A stretch of DNA of 64,000 nt from NCBI RefSeq assembly GCF_963675165.1, contig NC_087390.1, positions 1,817,501-1,881,500 on the forward strand, in the 5' to 3' direction. Of this stretch, positions 47,028 through 61,511 are shown piece by piece. The notes beneath the pieces were generated by a model, which had not been told where the DNA came from, did not search any database, and worked only from the letters and a program-made list of their open reading frames with translations. This stretch comes from Halichondria panicea. Lineage: Eukaryota; Porifera; Demospongiae; Suberitida; Halichondriidae. The translations under genes and the position numbers were made by a program. The first letter of the stretch is position 1. Every line of letters starts with the position of its first letter.

Positions 47028-48503
47028 ATTTAGGCTGGGTTAGTGTTAGCAGGAAGCCACTCTTCAGTAGTTATCTGTGGTGTGTGTGGTAAAAACAATC
47101 ATTGCTCTGTGTAACAATATACATTGTCTTTGTGTGAGAAAGATCTGTACCCAATCGCCCTAAATGGCAACAATTTAATGGTATATTCATTCATTAGCAC
47201 TATAAACCATGCTAATTACTATTCAATCTTTCCCCTAATAGACGTCGGAACTGTCGTCAGGGTCAAATGATGACAAAGGTTGCCTGCACAGTGCTGCCAA
47301 GAAGAGGAACTATATAGTAAGTGAATTAGTGATACTGTAGTAAATAATTCAGTTAGTCTCGAGGCTGGGCACGCTCTGCCCAATTTGTCTTGCTAAGAGG
47401 CTGGAATTCGAGACTACATTTCAGTGTGCATGCAGTAATACGCTTAGTTTCCACTTTTTTCACCAAATACGTATTATCCCAACAAATTTATCCCTCTCTG
47501 TTCTAAATGCCTCCATGCAGGACTACTACAGTGGTGTTCAACCTGTGTGTGAGGTTACCTGGGGAGAGGGGATATGGACCACACACTGAGGTAGTGGTGG
47601 CTCTGTAGTAGTAATATTTAAAATTGGTGCCATAACTTACACAGAAACGATGTATAATACTGTTCTCAACCTTTTGATTAGACCTACTATTTACGTATGA
47701 TTGTGCAAAATATGTACCCACTATATACATTGTATTCCGATCCCATACCCGTAACCATGCACTATTTCCATTCCATTTTCACATACAATCCAGTGGTTGA
47801 AATCCAGACCCATCCGTGGATGAAGATGCCTACTCTCTCACCGACATCAAGAGACGGGAGACAAGCAAGGCTACCACTAAAGACAAGCAAGGAGCAAAAT
47901 ACACAGGAGCTAAGCAAGGAGTGTCTGGCCACAAAGAAACTACAAAAGCAAATGTGGATCAGATCATCTACCATACTGCCACGCTGCAGCAAGCCCAGCC
48001 CCTCCCCTGCTCCCAAGGCAGCTCCAGTCCCTCCCCACAAGGCCCACCACCACCACTATCACTCAAGGTTGCTACTGCCCTTCTCAATCTGGATCTACAG
48101 CCGTCTGAAGGATCTCTACTCTATATAAGAACAGATTTTATGAGACTCTAGTCAAGGAACAATTTGTACGAACAGTTGTATAGTTTAGCAGGCTAGCAGG
48201 TAGAGTCAGCAATCGATGTTCAATTTTAGTTGAAAAGACTTGAAGTTTCAAGTATCTAGCAACATTTCTACCTTTGTACGTGGGTGTAATGGCTTGTTGT
48301 CATAGTTACTTATCTGAGATGAGGGGGTGACTGACTATAAACAGTAGCCACAAAGATGAATTTCGTTAACCTCTGCACCATTATTTAATATGCTAAATTA
48401 GCTAGCTAGCTATAGCCGGCCGGCCATGCTGCCGTAAACGTGTGCTGACCAGCTATTCATTGGCTCCAGCTATATTAAAGAAACTATAAAGACATAAGAC
48501 AAG

Positions 48504-48517
48504 TATAATATATAAGC
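48504..48517 (+). promoter_or_regulatory. TATA-like element upstream of USP40-C
   Basis: TATAATATATAAGC, 122 bp before the ATG at 48639, as in copy A. The preceding USP40-B tail stops at 48151, so the whole upstream region is about 490 bp. Confidence 0.35.
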
Positions 48518-48638
48518 AGAGGGCAGCTCAGTAAGTCTGATGTGGATCATTGATCTACTATTGTACAATTCCTACAGGGTTGTGTCCATTGCCGACCGAT
48601 AGTCGACTACCCACCTGATCTCACTACACACACACACA

Positions 48639-51600
48639 ATGCTTGAGGGTCTGTTTGACGAGGAGACTGTCGAGTACGGTGCAAAGTCTGCAGGGGGTAA
48701 CGAGAGCTCACGAGTGCCCCGCCCACCCACCCCCCGGAACAACACGAGGCTGTGTGGTCTCAGTAACCTTGGTGCCACCTGCTACCTCAATTCACTGTTA
48801 CAGACTCTGCATTTTACTCCAGAGTTGAGAGGTAGGCAAATTTGTATCCTGTTCATAAAAGTTGAGTTTTATAAGTACTGAAGCGATGGGAATTAGCTAC
48901 ATAGGTGACTCGTGTACATGACTCTATTGGATGGTAGTATCCATGCAGTTTACCGTTGAGCATATCTTAGTGAATGAACATGACTGAATGCAAGTTTCTT
49001 TCGGGACAGGGGTGCTAGATCTACATCTGGGACAGTCTCGGCTAATTCGGGACAGTTGGCAGAGACTGGTATATGCACAGCTTGCTTGTAGATAGATCTA
49101 ATACTTTTTTTAAAATTGTGATCATTTTCCTGTTCACAAAATTGATATGCTGAATTTTTTGTCCGTAAATGATCCAGCAAATGTGGCAAGTGGGCAGATT
49201 TCAGTGTTATTAGTTCTCACCTCATGTGTCAGTATCTGTTAGCTCAACAAGTAATGTGCTCTCAATGAACACCACCATTAATGAATCTACCCACTGTACT
49301 GCAGAGGAACTATTCAAACTGACTGAGACAGAGTTGGGCATCTTCTCCACTCAGGAGGGAGCAGACAACTCCATGGTAACCAGGAGCACTATAATTATTA
49401 ACTATTTGCAGTTGTCTAGGAAAAATTAACGCTCTATATAGTGGAACACACTTTATACAGTGTTTTACAGATGTGGCCTTTGTTGAGAAGTTCTACAAAC
49501 TATTCATTTGGGACCTGTAGGCTTTTGTTCAGAGGGTGGTTGGTTCCATTGTAGTTTGATTGTTGTCATGGCTGCCCTCTGGCTGTTTAGCACATCTATA
49601 TAATCTCTGTCTGTCTGTGCTCAGGTGCGAGTGATTCCTGTCCAGCTGCAGAAGTTGTTTGCTAATCTCCTGCTGCTCAACCAGCAGAGTTGCAGTGTGG
49701 ACGCTCTCACAAACAGCTTTGGTTGGAGCAACAGTGAGGTATGTGGTTAATGCAGTAACAGCATGAATATTGAATATAAAGTAGGGAGCATTGTTTGTAG
49801 AGCAGTACTGATCCACTGTACAACTGTACGTCACCGAGGGTTACAAGTGGTACAGCCTTATAACACTCCAAATCTTGCTTTCACAATAATATTATTAGTG
49901 CATTAGAATTATTAGTTGTTAACGTACGTATTATAAACAGAAGGTGTATGCCCTAGCTAGCTTTGTTGTAATGTATAGCAATTTCTCCCACTCTCAATCG
50001 AGCCACTCACCACTCGCTTCTCCACTATCTCTCCCTCCATTCTCAGGAGTTCCAGCAGCACGATGTACAGGAGTTGAATCGGATACTGTTCAGTGCCATC
50101 GAGTCCTCTTTACTGGGCACCTCAGGAGAGCAGCTCATCTCTAAGCTCTATCATGGCGTCTTTGTGCAACAGGTAAGTAAGTGAGTGTTATAGATATTGC
50201 AATTAGAACTGGCCAACAGAATCTACTTTCCCTTCTTCCCCAATAATCCCCCACTCCCAAAATCCATCTTCCTAACTTCAATTCCCCCTCCCTCTCCGTC
50301 AGATAATCTGTCAGGTGTGTGGTCGTGTGAGTGAAAGGGAACAAGAATACCTAGATCTGGCCATGGCCCTCTCCACTAGCCCCACTTTGGAGGGGGTGCT
50401 CCAGGAGTCGTACATCGAACAAGAGTTGCTGGAGGGAGCCAACCAATATCGTTGTGAGAAGTGTGGCAAGCTTGTCGACGCTAAGAGGGTGAGAGTTGCA
50501 TTCTTAAAATAATGACAGACTACTCGTTTACTGTTGCCATAGTGATGTGCATTTTCGAAGTGGTGGCCACTACATTTTTTGCCTAACCTGTGGTAAACTA
50601 CTATAGGCCTAGAAGGTGGTTAGTACCAACCACCACCGACCAGTGTGGGCACATCCCTGTAGTCTGAAAGACTTATAGAAGGCACTACAGTTTTGAAGAA
50701 ATTGCCATACAACTAAAAGCCTGTACAGCTTAATGAAAGTGATAATTATTATGTTACACAACAATGCTACACATTGCACCATTGCTTTACATGCACTCCT
50801 CAGGGCTGCAAGATTCGGCAGCTGCCACAGATCCTCACGATAGCCCTCCTAAGGTTTCTCTATGACTACGAGAAGGGTGAGAGATATAAGGTAAGAAACT
50901 GGTAGTAGTACAATGTTTGAGCTATTTACTTAAGACCACAAATTGCATAATCGCTATGTATGAGAAAAAAAACGTTTTACGTGTGCTTATAACTTGGCTG
51001 ACCGTACAATAGACACATTTCAAGTATTCCAAACTATAACCTCCAGGACACTAGCAAATTCAAGTTCCCACTTGAGTTGGACATGGCCCCCTACTGTGAG
51101 GATGGCTCTGTGGGGGGTAGCAGTGTGTACGAGCTGTTCTCGGTGGTCATTCACAGTGGCAGCACTCACTCCGGACACTACACTGCCTACATTCGGGACA
51201 TTGATGGACTTGGAACTTGGGCTTCCCCCGTGAGTCAACCTTATCTCTGTAGACTGTCCATACATGTACTTTATTATATTTTGCCTTTAATACTTCTACA
51301 TTCTCATTAGGTGGTTTCATATTCTTGACAATGTTAGGGAGTACAGTAGAACCTTATCCGGCCCTCGATTATCCGGCTTGGCAGTTTTCTTGTTATCAGA
51401 TCAGAAAATGGGCGTGTCCCTCAAATGCGCATGCGCGTTGCAGCTGTTACCATGGAGACATGCCTGCTTATCTTTTGCGCATGCGCAGACACAATGTGGC
51501 ACTGCTGTTTATCAATAAAGTGGGTGGATCAAGGTGTGGTTTATCTATTCGATTATCCGGCATATTCACTTATCCGGCCTGCTTCTGGAACCAAGGTGTC

Positions 51601-54600
51601 CGGATAATCGAGGTTCTACTGTACCTGTTGGTACAGTAAGAGTATAATTGTACAGGGAATGCCTATATAAAGGGGCACAACGTTTTGGCCATTATTATAC
51701 AGAGTTGAAGAGTTGTTTTGTACCTGCTCATTTGAGACCTGGATGCCTGGCTTTTATATCACAGTTGACCCTCTTCAGTGGTGGAAGAGTTCCATTAATT
51801 GTAGCTACACATACTACTCCACCCCTCCCCTCCCAGGACGAGGAAGTGGTCCAGTTGCCACGGGACCCGGCCTCTGGTAGTGTGGACCTCATTGACTTTG
51901 ATAATCCTGCCGACCTCATGCTGGAGCTACTCAAACAATGTGGAGGGTCTGCCACCATCTCCAAGCTCACTAAGGTGTGTGGGGGGTAGGGTTAATTTAC
52001 TGAACAATCGTAGTGTGTTAATTATGTTGGTGTATGTTAGGATATAAATTAGGATATAATATTATTATGAATTCTGTTAGCAGTTTTATAGCACATGCAT
52101 TGTTTGCTTTGATGGAAATTATCTGCATGCAGGCTCTACAGGACAAGACTGGAGTGACGTGGAACAAGAGGTTCAAGAAGCAGTTTGGGCCCATTACAAA
52201 GGTGTGGTCACTTCTCCAGGGTAGCTACAGTATGACTGTAAACTTAACTTACTTCGATCCATTATTGTGCATTTACTTGCCAAATATGTGTGATTTTCAA
52301 TTATTATAAATGTGATATCAAAGTTGCCATTTTATGATATAATTATTAATTACTCCCCCACACACACAGTTCCTGGGTAGCTGTCCCGACTTGTTCTCAG
52401 TCAACGAATCTAACCTAGTGTCACTGGGTGGAGCCAACAAGACAGACACACAACAAGGTGTGGTGTGGGGTATGAATCAAGTGATTGGTAAAGATCATTA
52501 ATGCAACAAAATAACATTGACTTTTACCATGACTGTGTTTCATTAGGGGGGATTTATGGATGGATGGCTTAACGAATCTTTTCCTTAACCATATCTCTTG
52601 AACACAGCTTCCTCTGGTGATAAGTCAGGGGGCAGTCCCCTTATTGTGAGGGTCAATGTAGAGCAGGCCGTCAATGCTGAGGGTGGAGAGGAGGCGGAGT
52701 CACAAGGTACAGGTACAGCAGGTGACTATCATGCATCAGTCTCAACTTTCCCTTCCCGTACATTTATAATATCGTATGGTGAGAGACTTTCAACTACATC
52801 CCACTCTCCATCAATCGTTTGAGACCACACGTTTTATAGGCTTAGCATTTGTTGTAAAAACTTGACACTATCTGAAATGTATAGTGTCCATTTCTTCACT
52901 CCTCACAGTTTCAACTGAAGGTGATAGCGTCGATGCAGTGAGGGGTGGAGCTAGCGAGGGTGGCCAAGACAAGAAGAATGGTGGGGAAGGGAAGAAAAAA
53001 CCTGTGAAGAAAGAGTAAGTTAGGAAGAAGTACATGTAAAGGGTATTAATTTAGTATTCTGTTCTATGTCTGTGTGTCAAACCTTTAATACCAGATATCG
53101 GCCCGCCCCCTCCCCCTCACAGGTCCCCTCCAGCCCAAGGGCAGTGCTGGTTTGAGTTCAACGACACCCACGTATCTCCCATCAGGGCCAAACAGATGGA
53201 GAAGATGTACCAGGGCAAGCAGAGCGCTTACATGCTCTTCTACAGGAAGAAGGACATGCAGAGACCACCTCAAGGTGGGGACTGCTGTGGTTTGCATATC
53301 GTTATATTCCTTTCACACTTCACAGCGTTAGGCAACAAATTATTTGGTGTTCCTGAGAGATTTCAAGTGGAGGTGGCCCGGGCTAACACAATACTGGACC
53401 AGGAGAGGTGAGGGCAGTGAGGGTGTGACCAACCACACCTCTTCACGAGTTGGCTCAATGGATATACACTGTGCCTTTAGGAGTGTCACGTAATATACAT
53501 GTGTAATGGAATAGCCGTTCTGCAGTTTTTATGAGGGAAATCTCTTGCTGTTACTGTTTGGGTTGTAAAGTAGAGAGAGAGACAATTAGTGGTTGCAGTT
53601 GTATGTGTATCCGACTAGAAAAACATTTGCAATGTGAAAAATTGCTAGGATTGGCCAGGGGAACCACAAAAAAGCGTGGGAACAAGAAATCAGACGAGAG
53701 CATAACTCCAATCCGTTACAACGTCAATCACATGTATACTGGTAGTTTTCCCATGTTTTCCCAGCCAATATGCCACGCAATTTTTACTGGTGGAGTGATG
53801 ACCAATCCCTATATATATTTATTATACATTAGAATGTGGGGCACATAATCATGATGATTTGTGATGAATTGATGTTCCTAATACATGTAGTGTAGAGCAA
53901 AGGTACACACAGTCCATCCATGCGTAGTAACATGCACGGACCGTACTGGTGACTGCATGGAATGATGTGGTGGATGGAAGCTGATAGGTGGATCTGGAAC
54001 ACAGTCTATTATTTAATATACTATGTATTGTACACGTTCATGACGTTGTAACGGATTGGAGTTATGCTCTCGTCTGATTTCTTGTTCCCACGCTTTTTTG
54101 TGGTTCCCCTGGCCAATCCTAGCAATTTTTCACATTGCAAATGTTTTTCTAGTCGGATTCCCTTTCTTTTTCAGTACAGTTTACGTATCATGACATACAT
54201 AAGTGGAACGTCAAGAGGCAGTACAAGAAGAGAAGACAGGACTAATCAGATATCTTCTCGAATATCTCTGGACTAATAATTATAGTATAATGAGTAATAA
54301 TTTATTGCTTGATAATTATTTTAAATTTGCGAATCAGTATTAAATGACAGCCATTTTAAGAGCATGATATCTAGCCAGTGCATATAGCATGCCTGTCAGA
54401 GAAAGGGAGCTAGAGCTGAACAGTGTGAAGAAAAGGAACACCTCAGGCTCTGGAAAAGCACTGCTGCACTGATTTTAGGCGCACGGTTTATTAGCCACGC
54501 CTATCTATTATTATTGGCCACAACACAATTGCTGAGTCATTAAAGATGGCGGAATTGTCTAGGTAAGAGAAATAGAGACTGAGAGGTCTTCTGCCTCGTG

Positions 54601-57600
54601 GAAGCAATCGCAAATCTGAAGAAGCGCTTTGTAATCCAGGTTGTAGTCGTTTGGAAACCCTGTGCAGAATGTCCTGGAGATGGCTGTACTTGGAGTAAAT
54701 GCTGGGCAAGAAACTTACTTACTCACTTACTTACTTACTTACTTAGTCAGTCAGACAAAGAGCGGTGAAACGTCGAAATAGTGCAATTTTTAAAATGAAA
54801 ATATTCATTCATTAAAATGTTTATGGATTATGAAATGAGAGATACAAAGAGAGAAAAGGCTAAATAAACTATCTGTTCAGCCAGTTTCTTGATGTGGCCT
54901 TTCCCTGCAGAGATAGAACAGTTTGAACATGAGTCAAAATAATTGAAATATTGCTAAACACGGGCAAACCCACTGCCAATCCTATGTAAAACCTACTGGT
55001 TTTACTAATAACTGGGTCATAAAGGCACAGGATTGTATGGTGCTCTTTGGATTCGTGCATGGTTAGCAGGTTCTTGTTCTTGTGCTTCCACGTATGTATG
55101 GTCTCTATCTTATAGAATAAAATATTTATATTCGGTGATTAGTCTAAGAGATTTACTTGTGGCCATAGTAAATATGTATTAAACTGCACAGATATGAGTA
55201 TGACATCGCCATCAACACACTTCAACTTATCATTTATTTCTCACTGGAGTTTGTGCTGGCCAACGGAGCACTGCAGAGAATTGACGAGGTGGGTGTGGTT
55301 TATTATGTTACGGAAATAATTATATAATTATTTAGTTGTACGAATGTGGTATATAGAGGTGTTTGTTTTTACAAGGAGAGCTTTTTATTATGAGTACAGT
55401 AGAACCTCGCTAATCTGAATAGAACCGGACCAGACCCCATCCGAATACATGACATTTCTGGATTAACAATTGATTAATGAATAATTATTATTAACGAAGA
55501 CACTTTTGTACATGTATTATGATAATTATTACTGTGGCCAGAAGGGAAGCTGCTAGCTGGAATAGTATTTTATCTCTCCAATACAGTGAGTCTTGTGAGC
55601 TCTCTTCGTTTTCTTTGCAGGGGCCATTATATTTGAGCAGTTTATTATCGCTGATTCAGCAAAGAAAGTTAGATTGCGCATGCGCAATAGTTTATTCTAT
55701 TGACAGCCCCTCCTCTTTTTCAGTTTGCCGTTTTATCTGGATTTCGGAGTAAAGAGGTCCAGATTAGCGAGGTTCTACTGTAGTGAATAAGTTTTACCCA
55801 CAACAAATGTTATTATGCCTCGGTGCGCATGCGCAAGCGAGGTATACGGTAGTGTGTTTGTGTGTCTGTGTGTGTAGACTATTTCAGCTGCTCAAGGATC
55901 AATGAAGTGCAAGTAAGAGTTTCTATAGGCTTCTAGTCATGTTTTCTTGGCTTGCAATGGTTGGATTTGCAAAATAAAGCTTCGTTCTCGAGTTATGCCT
56001 AGTTTTGCTTACTTGGAATGCCATTGCAGTCTTTTCAGAAGAGTCCGTAGCAAAATTTGTTCATCGAGTGTTGCTACTCTACTTAGTAGTTAGCTCTGCA
56101 CTAGAACGCTAGCTATTGGTAGCTGCAGAGTGCTGAGTGAGAAGAGAGCTGCAAGGCTCTGCTGACCTGCTGACTTGCCATAATTTTAGACTTGAACTTT
56201 TGGCATCGATCGTTTTTAACAACAATCATGGTCGATCATTACCCACTATTTGAGTTTCCCGCATGCAGCAAAATTATTCGTCATGATAATTATAAATCAA
56301 TCAATGTGTGTATAAAAGCTAGCTATAATATTATGTTATGTAGCTTTGGCACCTCCACCGAGGCATCAGCACCTGCGGTGCTTTCATTTATTTTTAGTAG
56401 TGTTATAGATGATACGACTTGTGTATAATTGTAATCACAAACGTGGGATATTTTATACAAGTTGTACATGCATGTACTGCTAACGTTTGTTTTCGTTATT
56501 TGCATCTACATGTATGTAAACAGTTTCTCAATGGACACTCATTGTTTGATGAGTTTTGAGGTTATATTAACAATAGATGGAATGTATGAATATTGTACGG
56601 TGGCCCTGAGCGCTACTCTAGTTGGTAGTTCATACTTGATAGTTCAAACGCGTAGTTGGTAGTTCGCAGTTGCTACTTGATAGTTCAAATGCGTAGTTGG
56701 TATAGTTCGCAGTTGCTACTTGATAGTTCAAACACGTAGTTGGCAGTTGGCAGTTGGTAGTTAGGAGTTGGTAGTTGGCAGTTGGCAGTTGGTAGTTGGG
56801 AGTTGGTAGTTGGCAGTTGGCAGTTGGCAGTTGGTAGTTGGCAGTTGGCAGTTGGCAGTTGGCAGTTGGTAGTTGGGAGTTGGGAGTTGGGAGTTGGCAG
56901 TTCGTAACCTAAACTTTGCAACAATAATTAGCTTGCTTTTAAATTATGATACTGGCACCGATATCTAGCTGGCCTAAGACGGCAATATTAATCTTATATG
57001 TACACATCTAGGTAGGGAGATCATTTCAAGTCTAATCCTCATGTACCTATATTTCCAGATCCCAGCAGGGAGGGGGGAATTATAGAAACAGGTTTTGCAT
57101 GGCACTTTTAGAGGCTATTGAGGTTATTTAAAGTTATGGTTAAAAGATTAGAGGCAGTGCAAAGATCTATATACAACATTTGCTAACTGCAAAGTTTAAA
57201 GGTCACGAACTACCAACTGCTAACTCCCAACTGCCAACTGCCAACTGCCAACTACCAACTGCTAACTGCCAACTGCCAACTGCCAACTCCCAACTCCCAA
57301 CTGCCAACTCCCAACTGCCAACTGCCAACTGCCAACTGCCAACTCCCAACTGCCAACTCCCAACTGCCAACTGCCAACTGCCAACTGCCAACTACCAACT
57401 ACCAACTGGAGTAGCACTCAGGGCCACCGTAATATTGAAACCCACCCACTCTTAATAATTATATAGCAATGTGATTCATGACCGTTTAGGGAAAGTAGTA
57501 TGTTTGAACCAGCATTTTAGACAATTTGCACAAGTGTGTGTCCGTGCAAGAAAATAGGGCAATAGATTGTTCTCCTATAGCTATATTTATAGTACCTAGT

Positions 57601-60600
57601 TACAGTATAGTGTGTATAGCAACCATTTCTATATACATGCATGTGTGTATATATATATGTGCGTGCATGCGTTTGAATGAGACAAACTAACTCTACGAAC
57701 GGAGGGAGCCCTCTGGTGTCAAGGAATGGCTGCAAGTGCAAGTACAGAGTGAGGTGGTTCTATTCCAAGGGAGCCTTTCTCGTTCTGGTCTGGATTATGC
57801 TGTTGACTATAGCCTGTGTATCAGTCTCCCATGTATTTCATGTGTTTCGTCAACGACTTGATGTCAATTTTGTAATTCCGAAATGGCTCTATACTATCCC
57901 AGTTGTGTTTGGTTTGTTTGGAGCTGTTTTCTCAGGATGGCTAGCCGACGCTAAGCTGGGGAACTACAGAGTGATGAAATACAGTTTTGTACTGTTGTTC
58001 CTCATAAGTTTGCTTTCTAGTGCCGTCACCCTAGTTCCTGACATTACACATTACGTGTATGTTGTGAGTGTCTTTTATTGCATAGGTTGGAATCTCTTTG
58101 TAGTAGCTGTGGTAGCATGCTTTGTTACCTCACTACAACTAGGCCTGGATCAGATGCCTGATGCTTCATCTTCCAATATCACTAGTTTTATTGCCTGGTT
58201 TGCATTCAGTATGTATGCTGGTATTTGGATCCCTACTGTTTCTGATATGCCCATTAATTCCGGTGTTTCGTGTAACAGTCAATTATCACACTGGGTTGTC
58301 CAACTTTACAGTTTGCTGCCACCTTTGTGTATGAGTGTTGTTCTTATTCTTGACTTCCTCCTAGCTAAAAATGGCTGATAATTGAACCAAAGTCACCTCA
58401 GTCCCTCAAAACCATCTACCTTGTTCTTAAGTTTACTGCTAAGCACAAAGCTCCCCTCAATCGCAGTGCTCTCACATACTGGGAGGAAGACGTACCTTCA
58501 AGAATGGACCTGGGAAAGTCGAGATACGGTGGACCATTCACTACAGAGCAAGTTGAAAATGTAAAGACCATCCTACGTTTGTTGCCCCTCTGCTTAACGC
58601 TATGGCTTCTTGGGTGCTCACTTGCACTCTTCCATCCACTAAATAATGCTAGTGTTTATCCTCCTGATTGGAATTGTTATGTTTCAAAGCTTCTGCCCTT
58701 GTTCACATATCACTATTACTGGTGTGGAATGGTTTGGACTGTCTTTTATGAGTTCGTGCTATACCCAGTGATATGTAACAAACTTCCCAGCATCCTTAGA
58801 AGAATTGGAATAATTTCTCTCCTTATCACGGTTGTTAGTATTGTGTTTCTAATTATGGAACTACTAAAAAGCAAATACGGTGATTTAGATGAAATCCATT
58901 ATGTTACAATCGTCTTTATTTCAATTTCTAGAGGATTGCTCACAATCTTCCTTTTTAGTGCCATGATGGAATTAGTTTGTGCTCAAGCTCCATACAACAT
59001 GAGAGGATTGTTTGGTGGATGTATGGTTTTGGTGTTGTTATCATCTCTTAGTATTGCTGAGATTTCTCCATCCCTGCGGCAAAGTCACATTAACAATGTG
59101 TGGGGTTGGAGTAGGCATCAGTCTTCTTGGATTCATCCTGTACTCCCTCCTGGCTCGATGGTACAAGAGGAGAGTTAGAGACGAGGACTACAATGCACAC
59201 AGAGTGGTGGAGGAGGTCTATGATCGATACTTGTCAGCTCAGCATTGACTATAGTTTCAGTTTTTAATTACATATACTACCAATGTACAATATGTGCATG
59301 TAGTGCGCTTTAGTGTATCGTTTTTGTGACATTTATATATACGTATCGATATATCTATTAGTAGACCTGTTTATATTGAATGAACTGTATGTGATTAATT
59401 GGTGTTTTGGTAGTGTGCCAAGCTCAATGCAGAACTGCATGCAAGCTACATAGTATAGTTTGTGTCAGTCTATATTTACCGTATGCACCCTATAAAACTC
59501 AGTTTCTGAGGGCTCATGCAGATCCTTGCTTTTACATGTTATAATTATTTATGCATGTGCCACTAGCTGTGTCTATAGAGTACTTCTTGTATACTGCACC
59601 TTGCTTATACTATACTTATGAAGCTAATGTATATATACCACCTCTATACTGCAGGGCTCTGATCCTTGTGTGCTGAGTGTAGACCGAAGGAAGAGCATTG
59701 GTGAGCTCAAGGAAGCCATTGCTGAGGTAAGTATATACCAGAGCTATAATTATACTGTGTGTTCTTTGTATGGCTACATGATATAGAACTTACTAGATTT
59801 ATTATGGGAAGCCTTGTAGTCACAGAAGAGCCGAGTTATTGTAGGGAACTCACTACATTGAAAACCAATGTCAAACAAGTTCGTGATCGGTACCCACTGA
59901 AATAAATGAAGACATGCACTTAACAGTTTGCTAGTGAAAATATCAAATGTTTTTCTCCCTCTTAGACGTACTCTAGTCTCTACGATGCTGACCATGTAGT
60001 AATACACACAGCCAAGACCCTCCCAGCTGGCACACACCTCTACGACCTGGTCTCAGGTATATGTAAAATCCTATCTCTCTCAAAAATGTGTAGTGTGCTC
60101 GATCCATACAATAATAGTCCATTACAACTCGTATTATGTAATTCATTCTTTATTCAGGCAATGATCAGACGAGTGTGGCTGATGCTGGTATCACCAACAA
60201 CTCTCAGCTGTTTGTGTGGGACGGTCAGACTGTGGGAGGTGAAGCCATAGCGGTGGGATGGTCATGTGATCCGATCCTGCTGCATGTGACGTACCCATCG
60301 GAGGAGGGAGAGTGTGAACTGAGCAGTGGTTTCCCCAAGAACTCAACTATTAGTCAATTGAGGGTGAGATAATTGTGTTGATGTTCATTGAGTGAGTGTC
60401 GATCGAAGAAAGCCTTCATTTTTGTATTTACATGAATTGTACTATTGTGTGAGATATCCTTAATAGCTTGGTACATTGATTAGTGAAACACAGTATCGTA
60501 TGCACATACGTACGTATAGCTATATTGCTTCATCCCAAATGGGCAACTGTTAAAAATCTTTGTCTCCAAATTATAACGTATATTAATGTGTCTCCATGTG

Positions 60601-61359
60601 TGATAGGTGTCCCTGTCGGAGCTACTAGAGATCCCTCCCAGTCATGTGACCATCAGCCATGTTAAGCTCTCTGAGATACAGGACACACAGACACCCATCA
60701 TTGTCCTATCACCTAGCAAGGTGAGGGAAGGTGTAGTCTATAATCATTAGGTTCCCCCACCACCCTCGTGTTGTGTGCAGATCGGTAATAGTTTGCGTTG
60801 ATTAATCATTACTTGCATGTCTATCTACACTAACTGTCAGCAAGATTCCTCCCTTTTATAGGATGGCAGCACTCTAGAGGAGCTGAAGCTACAGGACGGA
60901 GACAGGCTCACAGTGGAGAGGAGTATCAAGAAAGGGTGAGGTTCTTGCTAGAGAAAGCATAATTGAAGTTTATAGTCTCATATTAATTTTTGTCGTATTC
61001 TTTTGAGGTTCATAATTGAATTCTAGTGGTCCAATTTTATTGATATTTGTAATTTTCTGATAATGAGTTCGTCCAGATGATGATCGTTTTTTAGTTCATA
61101 AAATGTTGTCAGACCTAATTTTGGCACCAAAATTGGCCTTGAAAATGACTTAGTTGAGCATTCATAAAAATTAATCGTGAAATCTTGTAATTAGAACATT
61201 AAGTTACGGTGGTTTAAAGATACCGTACATGCATATAATAATAACTAGATAACATCATGTATTGTCATGGTTGCAGTGTGAAGTCACTAGCTCACTCTGT
61301 AGCAGACAAACACAGCAAGATGCTGTCAGTCATCATTGAGAGCAGGCTACTGGTGAGAA

Positions 61360-61433
<74 letters not shown>

Positions 61434-61470
61434 CAATAATGGTTACAGCTCTACAGTTTAATTTTTTTAA

Positions 61471-61511
<41 letters not shown>

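Larger units (their letters stand above)
28259..48151 (+). pseudogene. USP40-like copy B, 5'-truncated and multiply broken
   Basis: Exon remnants: 28259-28293 (exon 6 end), 28455-28637, 28965-29102, 29224-29292, 29541-29646, 29832-29983, 30036-30117, 30517-30613, 35907-35977, 36807-36903, 38497-38702, 41497-41610, 41763-41836, 42183-42258, 42368-42483, 42535-42660, 42836-42956, 43250-43314, 43554-43628, 43815-43888, 44091-44225, 44901-45001. Tail exons: 47242-47316, 47521-47590, 47794-48151. Lesions: no exons 1-5 and so no Cys box, donor GT to AT at 28638, exons 10-11 deleted, TAC to TAA near 29938, one base lost in exon 16, two lost in exon 22, one gained in exon 23, and the exon-24 donor deleted. 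Exon 17 gained six bases in frame. T4 and TRAF-C lie in its introns. Not functional as a deubiquitinase. Confidence 0.85.

Noticed and set aside
56610-57415. Regular short repeats that might suggest a CRISPR array
   Set aside because: Units of 7 bp with no spacers, in opposite orientations, in a eukaryotic genome; this is a minisatellite in a foldback element.
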